Shown: positions 4,769-13,780, counted from the first letter of the stretch. The stretch is 13,862 nucleotides of DNA from UBA7359 sp964392105 (GCA_964392105.1 CAYMPA010000077.1:1-13862); one strand, 5' to 3'. The notes: generated from the letters alone by a model not told the origin. Numbers and translations are program-made.

Positions 4769-7700
4769 CTAGTGTTGTCCATATGTTTTTTGAAGTTTAT
4801 CCCACATCTTATCCATACGCTTTATCGAAACTGGAAATCTCGTTTTTATTTCTTGAGTGAATAACGATATTCGCAGTTCTTCAATCATCCAACGATATTC
4901 ATATAATGTTGTTGAAAGACTCTCTGTTTCATAGGCATTATCCACTAATTTCTTGATTCTGTTCCAGTGCTCTTCTACCAACGAAGTATTTTGTCTATCT
5001 TTTTTTTGTGTGTATTCAAGTTTTTCAATGCGTTTTAATATGGAATCGAAATACCTTGGGTACTGAAGTAAATATTTATATGGAACATCATCAACAAACC
5101 CATTAAAGATCAAATAATCCATCTGGTCTTCAATATCACTAACAGCGCCAGCATGCTTTAAAACATCTGGATCAGAAAGCTTGGACGACACTGTTATATA
5201 TTTTCCCAGTATTGTTGCCAGTAATACACAAACTTTTTCTGCATTTATTAACAACTTCTGTTTATTTTTATCTAAAGTTGCAAAAAAATGATCTTGTTTT
5301 CTGATCAGTTGTTCTTCATATAAAAATGTCTCGTCTAACACAAGATTTACTATTGCATCAATTAATTCACATCTTGTTCCAATATTGCCATACATCAAGG
5401 CAAGTTTTTCAATTTCTCGAAGATTATTACGCAGGTATTTAATTTCTTTTACAAGCTCATTTTTTAGCAACCCCCTAAGGCTATACTTTAAACAGTATTC
5501 TGCAGTTTCCTGATTATCGAATGCATATCGATATACTTTCCCCTCTTGTTCAATTAGTGAAGGGTATATTGTAATTTTATTTCCGTTTGTTTTTATTTCC
5601 TGTCTAAAAGGTAAATCTCCAAAATTCCAGCATGCAATCTCTTCTGTACCATATGTATCTTCATATAATTTAGTAAAAGCATTTTCAGCCATTTCGGAAA
5701 GTTTTTGTTTTAACAAGGTTATATCTTTACCTTGATCGAGCACTTCATTGTTAGAATTAACAATCCGGTAATTCACTTGCAGATACTCAGGGAGTATTGA
5801 ATCTGACCAATCTGTATCTTTTATTTCAAGATTTTTTGTCTTGAATAAATATGCAGATAAATTCTGTTTCAACGGAATAGAATGGTTTTTTATATTCTTC
5901 ACACATTCAGATGTCGTTTCTGGTATAGGAACAAGCACTTTTCTAAGATGTTTTGGTAATGATTTTAACAAGACAGTGATTTTTTCCTCTATCAGGCCAG
6001 GCACCAGATAATCCATCTGGTTTTTATTAAACTGATTTAACACTTTAACAGGTATATCGACACTAAGCCCATCATCAACATCGCCAGGTATAAATTTATA
6101 CTCAAGCGGCATCTTGATACCGTTATTCTGAATAGAGTCAGGGTATAAATGATCAGTAACATCTTTGGCCTGATGATTCAATATTGAATCTTTATCCATA
6201 AATAGAGCTTGTTTTTGATCTTTATTAAGTATTTTGACCCATGCGGCAAAAGATTGACCATCATAAACATTTCCAGGTAATGCTTTACTATAAAAAGCAT
6301 AGATTACTTCTTCATTGAGGATATCAGGACGACGTGACTTTATCTCAAGCTGTCTTACTTCATTAATTATTTTGTTATTGTGTTTAAAAAAATTTACGCT
6401 TGATTCCAGTTCGCCCTCTATAAACGCATTTCTGATGAATATGGACTTCGATTCAACTGGATTTACAGAACCAAAATTAATTCTTTTACCGGCGATCAAA
6501 GTCATACCGTACAAACTGGTTTTTTGTAAAGCAACAACTCTTGCGCTTCTATTATCCCAATACGCATCAGAATAATCGTGCTTTAATAAATGTTTTGCAG
6601 TATTGATTAGCCAGTTTGATTCGATACGTGCCACATTTCGTGCATATAAACGTGTTGTCTCTACCAACTCGGCAGCAACAATCCATTTTGGTTTTATATG
6701 AAACTGTCCTGATGCCGGAAACAGATTTAATTTAATATCTCTTGCACCGGTATATTCATGTTTATCAGATAAAAAAGCGACATGACTAGGCATGCCGCTT
6801 AATATTGCACAATGTATATTCTGATAACTGGCAGATTCATTATTTATAGTCAGTTTCATTTCTGTACAGACATGGCGTAATTGTCTATGTATATCCAACC
6901 ATTCACGTATTCGCATATAAGACAGATGGTTCTGCTGGCAAAGCTTTCTAAGCTTGTTTTGAGAGAGTCTTTTTATTTGTTTGTGATAAAAATTCCATAG
7001 ATTGATATACCACAAAAAATCTGATTTCTCGTCATTAAATTGTTGGTGGCATTCATCCGCTTTTTGTTGTTTATCGATTGGACGCTCTCTGGGGTCCTGG
7101 ATACTTAACGCACTTACAATAATTAACATTTCATTCAGACAATTAAAATCATGAGCGGCTAATAATAATCTTGCGTGTCTTGGATCTAATGGAAACCTCG
7201 CGAGCTTCCTGCCAATAGATGTTAAATTTTCCTGTTTATCCAGGGCATTGATCTCTCGTAATACCCGCATCCCATCATTAATCAATTTTTTGTCCGGCGG
7301 ATCGATAAATGGATATTTTTCAATATCACCAAACTTCAATGCCTTCATCTGTAAAATCACAGAAGCCAGATTGGTACGCAGGATCTCCGGTTGAGTATAT
7401 TCAGTACGAGACAAATAATCTTCTTCACTGTACAAACGAATACAGATCCCTTCACTGGTTCTACCACATCGTCCCTTGCGTTGGTTGGCAGCTGCCATAG
7501 ATACTTTTTCTATCGGTAACCGTTGGACTTTACTACGATAGCTATAGCGACTGATTCGAGCCATACCACTATCAATAACATATCGAATGCCGGGTATTGT
7601 CAGTGATGTTTCAGCTATATTAGTCGCGAGTACAATATGACGACGCCTATGTGGCGCAAAGATTTTGTTTTGTCTGGATGAACTTAAACGCGCGTAAAGA

Positions 7701-8659
7701 GGCAAAACATCAGTATCTGGCAACTTTTGTTTGCGGAGAAACTTGTCAGTTTCATGAATTTCGCCTTCTCCTTCCATAAAAATCAGGATGTCACCCATAT
7801 CATATGAAGTGATTTCATGAATTGCTTGCAAGATAGAGTCTTCTCGCTCAAGTGACTCTTCATCATCTTCTATCGGACGATATAAAACATCAACTGGCCA
7901 ACTTCGACCTGATACTTCAATTATCGGCGCATCACCAAAATGTGCAGAAAAACGAGCAACATCTATCGTGGCAGAGGTAATAATCACCTTCAGATCGAGT
8001 CGCTTTGGTAAGAGTTGCTTTAGATAACCCAGAATAAAATCTATGTTCAGACTACGCTCGTGCGCCTCATCAATAATCAAGGTGTCATATTGATTTAAAT
8101 ACCGATCCCGTTGTAATTCCGCCAGTAAGATCCCATCTGTCATCAATTTGATATAGGAATGTTTATTCGTCATATCCTGATGACGTATTTTGTAACCAAC
8201 ATAGTTTCCTAAATCTGACTCTAATTCTTCGGCAATTCTCCTGGCAACACTCTTTGCCGCTAGGCGTCTTGGCTGAGTATGTCCAATATAACCATCAATC
8301 CCCCTCCCTGACTCAAGACATAGTTTTGGAAGCTGGGTTGTTTTACCCGATCCGGTTTCACCACAAATAATGATGACTTGATTAGTTATTATGGAATTAG
8401 AAATCGCATTGATATGTTGGTTAATAGGTAACAGCTCATCAAAGTGAGATTCCGGTTTATTTTCTATCCTGTTAATTTTCGTTTGAATTGATATGTTAAT
8501 ATTACTATTTAAGGCGTCCCATTTTGATTTGTCATACTTAGTAAGATTTCGTAATTGATTAAACTTACGTGTGAGGCGAAATCGATCCGATAACCGTACT
8601 TCGCATAATCGCGTACGGATTTTGTCAATTTGACCAGAATTCGTGTTTTTCCCACTCAC
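4769..8659 (-). CDS. hrpA: ATP-dependent RNA helicase HrpA (DEAH box)
   Basis: The 1296-residue protein is about the length of E. coli HrpA (1300). Helicase motifs are intact and in order: Walker A GETGSGKT (residues 100-107), DEAH (197-200), SAT (229-231) and QRKGRCGR (393-400), then the helicase-associated and OB-fold regions and the long C-terminal extension typical of HrpA. The N-terminal segment LSDRFRLTRKFNQL aligns with LRDRLRFSRRLHG of the E. coli protein, supporting the start. The start codon is GTG, since no in-frame ATG occurs before Walker A. HrpA acts in the cytoplasm and is known to rescue or disassemble stalled and collided ribosomes; it has also been linked to processing of fimbrial mRNA. 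The gene is chromosomal and apparently complete. It has a 225-base gap to the divergent phosphatase gene. Confidence 0.97.
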   Translation of the reverse strand: MSGKNTNSGQIDKIRTRLCEVRLSDRFRLTRKFNQLRNLTKYDKSKWDALNSNINISIQTKINRIENKPESHFDELLPINQHINAISNSIITNQVIIICGETGSGKTTQLPKLCLESGRGIDGYIGHTQPRRLAAKSVARRIAEELESDLGNYVGYKIRHQDMTNKHSYIKLMTDGILLAELQRDRYLNQYDTLIIDEAHERSLNIDFILGYLKQLLPKRLDLKVIITSATIDVARFSAHFGDAPIIEVSGRSWPVDVLYRPIEDDEESLEREDSILQAIHEITSYDMGDILIFMEGEGEIHETDKFLRKQKLPDTDVLPLYARLSSSRQNKIFAPHRRRHIVLATNIAETSLTIPGIRYVIDSGMARISRYSYRSKVQRLPIEKVSMAAANQRKGRCGRTSEGICIRLYSEEDYLSRTEYTQPEILRTNLASVILQMKALKFGDIEKYPFIDPPDKKLINDGMRVLREINALDKQENLTSIGRKLARFPLDPRHARLLLAAHDFNCLNEMLIIVSALSIQDPRERPIDKQQKADECHQQFNDEKSDFLWYINLWNFYHKQIKRLSQNKLRKLCQQNHLSYMRIREWLDIHRQLRHVCTEMKLTINNESASYQNIHCAILSGMPSHVAFLSDKHEYTGARDIKLNLFPASGQFHIKPKWIVAAELVETTRLYARNVARIESNWLINTAKHLLKHDYSDAYWDNRSARVVALQKTSLYGMTLIAGKRINFGSVNPVESKSIFIRNAFIEGELESSVNFFKHNNKIINEVRQLEIKSRRPDILNEEVIYAFYSKALPGNVYDGQSFAAWVKILNKDQKQALFMDKDSILNHQAKDVTDHLYPDSIQNNGIKMPLEYKFIPGDVDDGLSVDIPVKVLNQFNKNQMDYLVPGLIEEKITVLLKSLPKHLRKVLVPIPETTSECVKNIKNHSIPLKQNLSAYLFKTKNLEIKDTDWSDSILPEYLQVNYRIVNSNNEVLDQGKDITLLKQKLSEMAENAFTKLYEDTYGTEEIACWNFGDLPFRQEIKTNGNKITIYPSLIEQEGKVYRYAFDNQETAEYCLKYSLRGLLKNELVKEIKYLRNNLREIEKLALMYGNIGTRCELIDAIVNLVLDETFLYEEQLIRKQDHFFATLDKNKQKLLINAEKVCVLLATILGKYITVSSKLSDPDVLKHAGAVSDIEDQMDYLIFNGFVDDVPYKYLLQYPRYFDSILKRIEKLEYTQKKDRQNTSLVEEHWNRIKKLVDNAYETESLSTTLYEYRWMIEELRISLFTQEIKTRFPVSIKRMDKMWDKLQKTYGQH

Positions 8660-8884
8660 AACTAAACAGCAACTATATAATTAATTAATATTAAACTAAT
8701 CCCTATTTCTTGACCTGAATCAAGTATTTATTTGTAATTTATTGATGGACTGGTAGGATAATGAAACATAAAATATAAATATTGTCCAAACAGTATTTTC
8801 TACGTTAAGTACTAATTAATAATAAATAATATCAGTATATTACATTACTTTTATCAAATGATTCTAATGGAGATTTCTTAACGT
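8660..8884. promoter_or_regulatory. Divergent intergenic region of hrpA and the phosphatase fusion gene
   Basis: This very AT-rich region separates two divergent genes and must carry both promoters. On the + strand a candidate is TTGACC (8709-8714) with TGTAAT (8733-8738) 18 bases downstream, which would leave a leader of about 140 bases. A GGAG at 8869-8872 is the likely ribosome binding site for the ATG at 8885. No strong -10/-35 pair stands out for hrpA in such AT-rich DNA, and no clear operator palindrome is visible. Confidence 0.35.
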
Positions 8885-10804
8885 ATGGCACTTGAATTTG
8901 AATTAGCAGGGTCTCAAATTGATGGCGCTAGAGACTATCAGGAAGATGCATTTCTTATTACCAATTTGACCGATGCTAATGGTAAACCTAGTGCACTGGT
9001 TGTTATAGCAGATGGAATGGGCGGACATGCTGCCGGGAACGTAGCCAGTAACATGGCAGTACAGGCTTTCAACAAACATGTTTCTGCTAATTATCCTTCA
9101 GAAAATATTGCAGAAATTCTCGAACAAGCAGTAGTTAAGGCAAACAATTCTATTAAAGAAACTGTTGGCGAAACACCTGCCTTGGCAGGTATGGGATGCA
9201 CAATGGTAGCTGCCATTCTTGAAGACGGGAAAATGTGGTGGGCCAGTGTTGGCGATAGTCATTGTTATCTTGTTCGCAACAGAGAATTAACAAAAAAGAA
9301 TGCTGATCATAGCTATGGTGGTTTTCTGGACAGAATGGAAGCCGATGGTACACCAGTAGAACCAGAACCTGGCTTATCTCGTAACATGCTGATGAGTGCC
9401 GTCACCGGTGAAGATATCAATGAGATCGATGTACCATCAACACCACTCGAATTACAAGCTGGTGATAGAGTTCTTTTATGTAGTGACGGACTTGATACAT
9501 TAAGTTCAGGCAAGATAATTCAATATTCAGAGTGGTCTGATTCGCCAAAAGAATGTTCTGACGCATTAATGCAAGCAGTTGAAGAGGCTAATATGCCTCG
9601 CCAGGATAATACAACCGCCGTCGTTGTGAATGTGAAAGATGCAGCGGAAGTACCAGAGCCAGAGCCAGAAGAGCCTGTAACAGAAGATATAGGTGAATCA
9701 ACAGATGAAATACCGATCGTTGATGTTGATGCTGCTGAACCAGAACAACAGCCAGGACAGCCTGCGTTTATACAAGAAGAATTTGAAACCATTGAACAAC
9801 CAAAAAGTAAAACCGGTTTTATAATTGGTATAGCTGCTACAGTAATTATTGTTATAGGTGTTGCTGCTTTCTTCATGACGGGGAAAAAACCGGCACAGCA
9901 GGTCGAACCTTCAGTCGCTGAAGTCGAAACTGGAGTTGAAGCGGAAGTTATAGAAGATGAACCCTTAGTTGAAGAAGAAACTACTGAACCTATTGTTGAA
10001 GAAATAACAGAAACTGCTGTTGCGGCAATTGAGCCAAAGCCTGAAAAGGAACCTGCAAAGCAAACTGCTGAAATTGGTAAAACAATTCAAGACGATTTGA
10101 AATCAGGAGGTAAAGGCCCATTAATGGTAGTCATTCCTGCAGGTGAATTTGAAATGGGCAGTACCAGTTCTAAAAATTCCGATGAGCGTCCTCGTCATAA
10201 AGTTTCGGTTGAACAATTTTCAGTCAGCCAGAATGAGATTACCTTTGCTGAATATGATAAATTTTCGAAGGCAACAGGCAGGAAAAGTGTGGATTCACTC
10301 TACATGGACAGGGCGACACACCCTGTGATTTTCGTTTCCTGGGATGATGCTTATAACTATACAAAATGGTTATCCCAAGAAACTGGACAACGATATCGCT
10401 TAGCAAGTGAAGCTGAATGGGAATATTTCGCATCAACCGGAAAGAAATCGACTTTTTGGTGGGGGTATGATGAAGAACCTAATCGCGCACATTGTTTTGG
10501 CTGTGGTACAGGCCTCGACCCACGCAAGCCAACCAAGGTAGGTAGTTTCGAAGCAAATGCATTTGGTGTTTATGACACTGCAGGCAATGTTAGTGAATGG
10601 GTTCACGATTGTTGGCATGCTAATTATAAAGATGCGCCAAATATTGCTGAGGTTTGGGAAGGCGGCGATTGCGCATATCGTGTGGCAAGAGGCGGCGCAT
10701 ATAGTACACCAGCACAATCAATACGAAATGCAAAACGAGACAAATTCAAGTCTGATAAAGCCTATGATCGTATTGGTATACGTGTTGTCAGAGAAATACG
10801 CTAA
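8885..10804 (+). CDS. Membrane-spanning fusion: PP2C-type Ser/Thr phosphatase and formylglycine-generating-enzyme-like domain
   Basis: The 639-residue protein has three parts. Residues 1 to about 250 are a PP2C phosphatase with all metal-binding motifs: RDYQED (16-21), DGMGGH (43-48), a GDSH motif, SDGL (200-203) and DNTT (241-244). An acidic Pro/Glu-rich linker leads to one membrane helix (about 310-333), and a second acidic linker follows. Residues about 410-639 form a SUMF1/FGE-sulfatase domain (IPAGEFEMGS, RLASEAEWEYFA, FGVYDTAGNVSEWV, VARGGAYS, RIGIRVVRE). The catalytic cysteine pair of true formylglycine-generating enzymes is absent after VARGGAYS, so this domain is probably binding or structural. 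Cysteines instead occur in CFGCG, DCWH and GGDC. With the phosphatase inside, the C-terminal domain would lie in the periplasm as a possible sensor. The protein would reverse Ser/Thr phosphorylation, but no partner kinase is in the window. The gene stands alone. Confidence 0.93.
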   Translation: MALEFELAGSQIDGARDYQEDAFLITNLTDANGKPSALVVIADGMGGHAAGNVASNMAVQAFNKHVSANYPSENIAEILEQAVVKANNSIKETVGETPALAGMGCTMVAAILEDGKMWWASVGDSHCYLVRNRELTKKNADHSYGGFLDRMEADGTPVEPEPGLSRNMLMSAVTGEDINEIDVPSTPLELQAGDRVLLCSDGLDTLSSGKIIQYSEWSDSPKECSDALMQAVEEANMPRQDNTTAVVVNVKDAAEVPEPEPEEPVTEDIGESTDEIPIVDVDAAEPEQQPGQPAFIQEEFETIEQPKSKTGFIIGIAATVIIVIGVAAFFMTGKKPAQQVEPSVAEVETGVEAEVIEDEPLVEEETTEPIVEEITETAVAAIEPKPEKEPAKQTAEIGKTIQDDLKSGGKGPLMVVIPAGEFEMGSTSSKNSDERPRHKVSVEQFSVSQNEITFAEYDKFSKATGRKSVDSLYMDRATHPVIFVSWDDAYNYTKWLSQETGQRYRLASEAEWEYFASTGKKSTFWWGYDEEPNRAHCFGCGTGLDPRKPTKVGSFEANAFGVYDTAGNVSEWVHDCWHANYKDAPNIAEVWEGGDCAYRVARGGAYSTPAQSIRNAKRDKFKSDKAYDRIGIRVVREIR

Positions 10805-10828
10805 CTCGCTTATCTGGAATATTTAGCT

Positions 10829-11116
10829 TTAATCGTCACTGTGTCCGAGTGACATATCAGGAGCAATTCTATTACGAATCAATTGCTTCAATTCTTTTGA
10901 ATCAGGAAACCTGCCCTTTTCTTTTCGTGAAAAAATTTCCTCTCCATCTAATAAAACAGTAAACACACCCCCTGATGAAGGAACCAGGGCAAGTTCGCCC
11001 ATCTGTTCGCCAAACGTCATTAGTAATTCCTGGGCAATCCAGTTTGCCCTTAGAATAAACCGGCATTGAGTACAATAATGAATTTCTATTCTTGGTGATT
11101 GAATATTTGCAACCAT
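10829..11116 (-). CDS. SelT/SelW/SelH-family thioredoxin-like protein
   Basis: The 95-residue protein has the family hallmark CTQC at residues 15-18 after the first beta strand (IEIHYCTQC). It continues with helix RANWIAQELL, a GGVFTVLLDG strand pair and a C-terminal KGRFPDSKELKQLI helix. In animal SelW the second motif position is selenocysteine; here both are ordinary cysteines. Bacterial members are thought to be small redox proteins, but their substrates are not settled. The gene is convergent with the phosphatase gene (24 bases between stops) and divergent from the secreted protein at 11167, with which it shares a 50-base promoter region. The ATG at 11116 lacks a close Shine-Dalgarno sequence. 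Confidence 0.9.
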   Translation of the reverse strand: MVANIQSPRIEIHYCTQCRFILRANWIAQELLMTFGEQMGELALVPSSGGVFTVLLDGEEIFSRKEKGRFPDSKELKQLIRNRIAPDMSLGHSDD

Positions 11117-11166
11117 TTTTGTTTAAGCGCCTCTAATGTAACAAATACTGATTATTGGAGGTAGAT

Positions 11167-11562
11167 ATGCCATTTACGTACAAAAATATATTGTATTTGT
11201 CTACTCTCTTATTGCTCTTTCCATCGAGTTCGCATGCAGATATTAAAATATATTTTGGTGCACCTGCCTATAAATATAATTACTATCCATACAACAATTA
11301 CTATAAGCAGAATAGATACAATCAAAGATATTACAACCCTTATTCAAACCATCGTTACAGTTACTTTTCAAATTTTTATGGCAATAAACATGAGTATGAT
11401 CGTTTTAATTATTATCGTAATAAATATCATGGCTACAATCACTATAATCCTTATTCACATCATAAGAATAAGCGGCATAAAAATAATGTATATCAACAAG
11501 TATATAAAGATGGTTATAAATCAAGAAAACATAAACGCTACAACAGACTTGGCGGCAACTAA
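11167..11562 (+). CDS. Secreted Tyr/Asn/His-rich low-complexity protein
   Basis: The 131-residue protein has a clear signal peptide: MPFTYKN, a hydrophobic core LYLSTLLLLFPSSS, and a likely cleavage after SHA at residue 24. The mature part of about 107 residues is about one quarter tyrosine (26) and one sixth asparagine (18), with many His, Lys and Arg. It has no cysteine and almost no aliphatic residues. Tyr-rich short motifs recur (NYYPYNNYY, RYYNPYSNHRYSY, HYNPYSHH). It is therefore probably an unfolded, basic, exported protein. The start is the ATG at 11167, because GGAGG at 11157-11161 stands five bases before it. A TTG four codons upstream overlaps that site and is rejected. Its stop codon overlaps the stop of the convergent permease gene. 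I do not recognise a family. Confidence 0.8.
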   Translation: MPFTYKNILYLSTLLLLFPSSSHADIKIYFGAPAYKYNYYPYNNYYKQNRYNQRYYNPYSNHRYSYFSNFYGNKHEYDRFNYYRNKYHGYNHYNPYSHHKNKRHKNNVYQQVYKDGYKSRKHKRYNRLGGN

Positions 11563-12803
11563 TTAACATCATAATTCTGCAATTCTGTTTTCAACCTAAT
11601 TAATAGATAGAGCCCAGGTAGAGCGATAAAAAAAGTCAGCATAAAGAAAGTTATCCAACCAAATATGGCAACAATTTCACCTGAAGGTGGTCCGACAAAA
11701 ACACGTCCTATAGCAGCTAATGCTGATAACAACGCAAATTGAGTAGCCGTATATCTATGATTGCAAAGCGCCATTAGTAATGCGACAAATGCTGCTGTAC
11801 CCATGCCGCCGGATAAATTTTCAAGCCCAATTACTATCATCATACCTAGATAACTTTTGCCGATTATAGCTAAAATCATAAAACCCAGGTTGGTAATTGC
11901 CTGGAGTATTCCGAACCATAATAGTGAGCGGTAAAGACCAAGCTGCATCATTAATCCGCCGCCAAGAAAGGCACCAACCAATGTAGCAATGAGCCCAAAA
12001 CCTTTATTAACCACGCCTACTTCTGAAATTGAAAAATCAAGTGCTTGTATTAAGAATGCGGTTGTTAATGTTCCGGCAAATGCATCGCCAAGCTTGTATA
12101 AAACAATCAATGTAAGTAATAGTATTGCAGCGGGTCTGTTTATAAACTCAACAAACGGTTTAATTACTGCATCTTGTAGTGATTTTGGTGCATTATTATC
12201 AACCGGTTGTTGACAGAAAAAAGAGGTCGTCATGCCAATCAACATTAATCCGGCCATTATTAAGTAAGCCGTTTTCCAATCAGTATGACCAGCAATGATT
12301 AATGCACCTGCCCCAGATACCAGCATTGCAACCCTATAACCGCCAACTGACACTGCTGCACCGAAACCACGCTCCCTGGCAGATAAAATATCCGTTCGAT
12401 AGGCATCAAAAGCAATATCCTGGGATGCTGAACAAAAAGCAATAAAGAATGCTACCATGCCCATGACTTTTAAATTCTCATCGGGTGTTAATAAACCCAT
12501 CGCTGTTATTAAAATTAATAACATACACTGGGTAAGAAACATCCAGCCTCGACGTCTACCAAGCTTGTTTGGCACAAACCGGTCCATTAGCGGCGACCAA
12601 ATGAATTTTAAGGTATACGGCAAACCAGCAAGTGAGAACCATCCAATCGAGCGTATATCAACGTCGACATCAGCCAACCATGCTTGTAGTGTCCCTGCAC
12701 TGAGTGCTAAAGGTAATCCGGATGAAAACCCCAGGAACAGGATCGTCATCATCCTCGCATTAAATAAATGCTTTATAGATTGATTAGATGTTAATTTAGG
12801 CAT
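11559..12803 (-). CDS. ampG: AmpG-like muropeptide permease (MFS transporter)
   Basis: The 414-residue protein has about 12 hydrophobic helices. AmpG-type features include FLGFSSGLPLALSAGTLQAWL in helix 1, SLAGLPYTLKFIWSPLMDRF before the MFS loop motif (KLGRRRGWM), and ASQDIAFDAYRTDIL in the helix 4-5 region. AmpG imports anhydro-muropeptides from the periplasm for cell-wall recycling and feeds the signal that controls AmpC beta-lactamase in some species. E. coli AmpG is longer, with extra helices; this shorter 12-helix form is common among AmpG-like proteins, so the exact substrate is inferred. It is divergent from the CYTH gene, with only 38 bases between the start codons, and overlaps the 3' end of the secreted-protein gene by four bases. 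Confidence 0.9.
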   Translation of the reverse strand: MPKLTSNQSIKHLFNARMMTILFLGFSSGLPLALSAGTLQAWLADVDVDIRSIGWFSLAGLPYTLKFIWSPLMDRFVPNKLGRRRGWMFLTQCMLLILITAMGLLTPDENLKVMGMVAFFIAFCSASQDIAFDAYRTDILSARERGFGAAVSVGGYRVAMLVSGAGALIIAGHTDWKTAYLIMAGLMLIGMTTSFFCQQPVDNNAPKSLQDAVIKPFVEFINRPAAILLLTLIVLYKLGDAFAGTLTTAFLIQALDFSISEVGVVNKGFGLIATLVGAFLGGGLMMQLGLYRSLLWFGILQAITNLGFMILAIIGKSYLGMMIVIGLENLSGGMGTAAFVALLMALCNHRYTATQFALLSALAAIGRVFVGPPSGEIVAIFGWITFFMLTFFIALPGLYLLIRLKTELQNYDVN

Positions 12804-12841
12804 TAATTTTTATTGTTTTAAAACTCACGTTATCATAAGTC

Positions 12842-13309
12842 ATGGCTAAAGAAATCGAACGTAAATATCTTACCGTAAATGATGATTGGCGTGAAAATGC
12901 CGATGACGGTATTCATATCATTCAAGGGTACATGGTGAGCAACGATAAGAGCTCAGTCCGAATTAGAGTTAATGGTGATTCTGCTAACCTTAATATAAAA
13001 AGTAAAACGATTGGTATTGAACGTAGTGAGTACGAGTATCCAATCCCCCTGGATGAAGCCATGGAGATGCTTGACTCATTATGCGACAAACCCGTCATTG
13101 AAAAGACACGTTATCACGTTTTACATGATCATAACGAATGGGAAATTGATGTTTTTGCCGGTGATAATGAAGGTTTAATAGTTGCTGAATTGGAGCTGAA
13201 CTCACCTGGAGAGTCTTTCTCCCTGCCTGACTGGATAGGTAAAGAGGTCTCAGATGACCCTCGTTACTATAATATTTGTCTCGTTACCAACCCATACAAA
13301 AATTGGTAA
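12842..13309 (+). CDS. CYTH-domain protein (triphosphate tunnel metalloenzyme)
   Basis: The 155-residue protein begins MAKEIERKYLTV, with the EIERK signature of the CYTH family at residues 4-8. It continues with the alternating charged strands that line the tunnel: VRIRVNGDSANLNIKSK, RSEYEYPIP, KTRYHVLHDHNEWEIDVFAG and IVAELELNSP. Single-domain bacterial members of this size have been shown to hydrolyse inorganic triphosphate with a divalent metal. Adenylate cyclase and thiamine triphosphatase activities also occur in the wider family, so the substrate is not certain. It stands alone beside the AmpG-like gene. No strong ribosome binding site is visible before the ATG at 12842, and the 38-base gap must hold both divergent start regions. 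Confidence 0.93.
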   Translation: MAKEIERKYLTVNDDWRENADDGIHIIQGYMVSNDKSSVRIRVNGDSANLNIKSKTIGIERSEYEYPIPLDEAMEMLDSLCDKPVIEKTRYHVLHDHNEWEIDVFAGDNEGLIVAELELNSPGESFSLPDWIGKEVSDDPRYYNICLVTNPYKNW

Positions 13310-13341
13310 TAGCGACTTTATTGTAAAACACAACACGCAGC

Positions 13342-13386
13342 CTGAAAATCCCTGTGTCGATGGTTCGATTCCGTCCCTGGCCACCA
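13342..13386 (+). other. 3' half of tRNA-Phe, probable attachment-site core; not a working tRNA
   Basis: The 45 bases read as the anticodon loop CTGAAAA (anticodon GAA, Phe), the 3' anticodon strand TCCCT, a variable loop, a T arm GATGG-TTCGATT-CCGTC with a good stem, the acceptor strand CCTGGCC, discriminator A and CCA. The 5' half (acceptor, D arm and 5' anticodon strand) is missing; the bases before 13342 cannot form it. Tyrosine integrases that target tRNA genes cross over at the anticodon loop and carry a copy of the 3' half. A fragment starting exactly there is therefore best explained as an integration scar. Confidence 0.85.
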
Positions 13387-13387
13387 T

Positions 13388-13780
13388 TTAATTCAGTGAC
13401 TTAGAGACATCCCGAAGTGACAACACATTCGATTGTACCAGTTTTGTACTTGCTGAAATCTTCTCAGCGTAATCCACTAAATGTCCTGCGGTTAAATGTG
13501 CGTAACGTTTGACCATTTCACTGCTCGACCAACCGCCCATCTCTTGCAAAATATTAAGTGGTGTTCCTTCTTGTGCATGCCATGAAGCCCACGTATGACG
13601 TAAGTCATGAAACCGAAAGTTCTCAATGCCTGCACGTTTACATGCCTTATATCATGCATGTGTACTCGCCCTTTGTATCGGTTTACCTTCATAAGTAAAT
13701 ACATGCTTATGATGTTTCCCGTATTGTTGCCTCAAGACTTCAATTGCTTCACTGTTCAATGGGACACCGATGGGGCAGCT
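13388..13780 (-). pseudogene. Decayed tyrosine recombinase (phage/island integrase), C-terminal part
   Basis: The minus strand reads PIGVPLNSEAIEVLRQQYG, then THA-stop-YKACKRAGIENFRFHDLRHTWASWH, then LQEMGGWSSSEMVKRYAHLTAGHL, ending in SLN. The catalytic HxxR (HDLRH), GGW and tyrosine (RYAH) are present. An in-frame TGA at 13654-13652 stands where related integrases have a tryptophan (TGG). Upstream, homology stops at about 13774 and another in-frame TGA lies at 13783-13781, so the N-terminal DNA-binding part and the first catalytic arginine are missing. The stop codon lies one base after the CCA end of the tRNA-Phe fragment. It was probably the integrase of the element that used this tRNA, and it cannot make an active protein. 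Confidence 0.88.

Noticed and set aside
10557..10826. An 89-residue + strand frame inside the end of the phosphatase fusion gene
   Set aside because: It is a shadow of the FGE-like domain, which is well supported in its own frame.
10835..10853. Inverted repeat GTCACT/AGTGAC near the convergent 3' ends as a terminator
   Set aside because: It lies inside the SelW-like coding region, has a short stem and no run of T after it on either strand.
11234..11566. A 110-residue + strand frame overlapping the Tyr-rich secreted protein
   Set aside because: It is an Ile/Thr-rich shadow created by the repeated AT-rich codons. The other frame has a signal peptide and a strong ribosome binding site.
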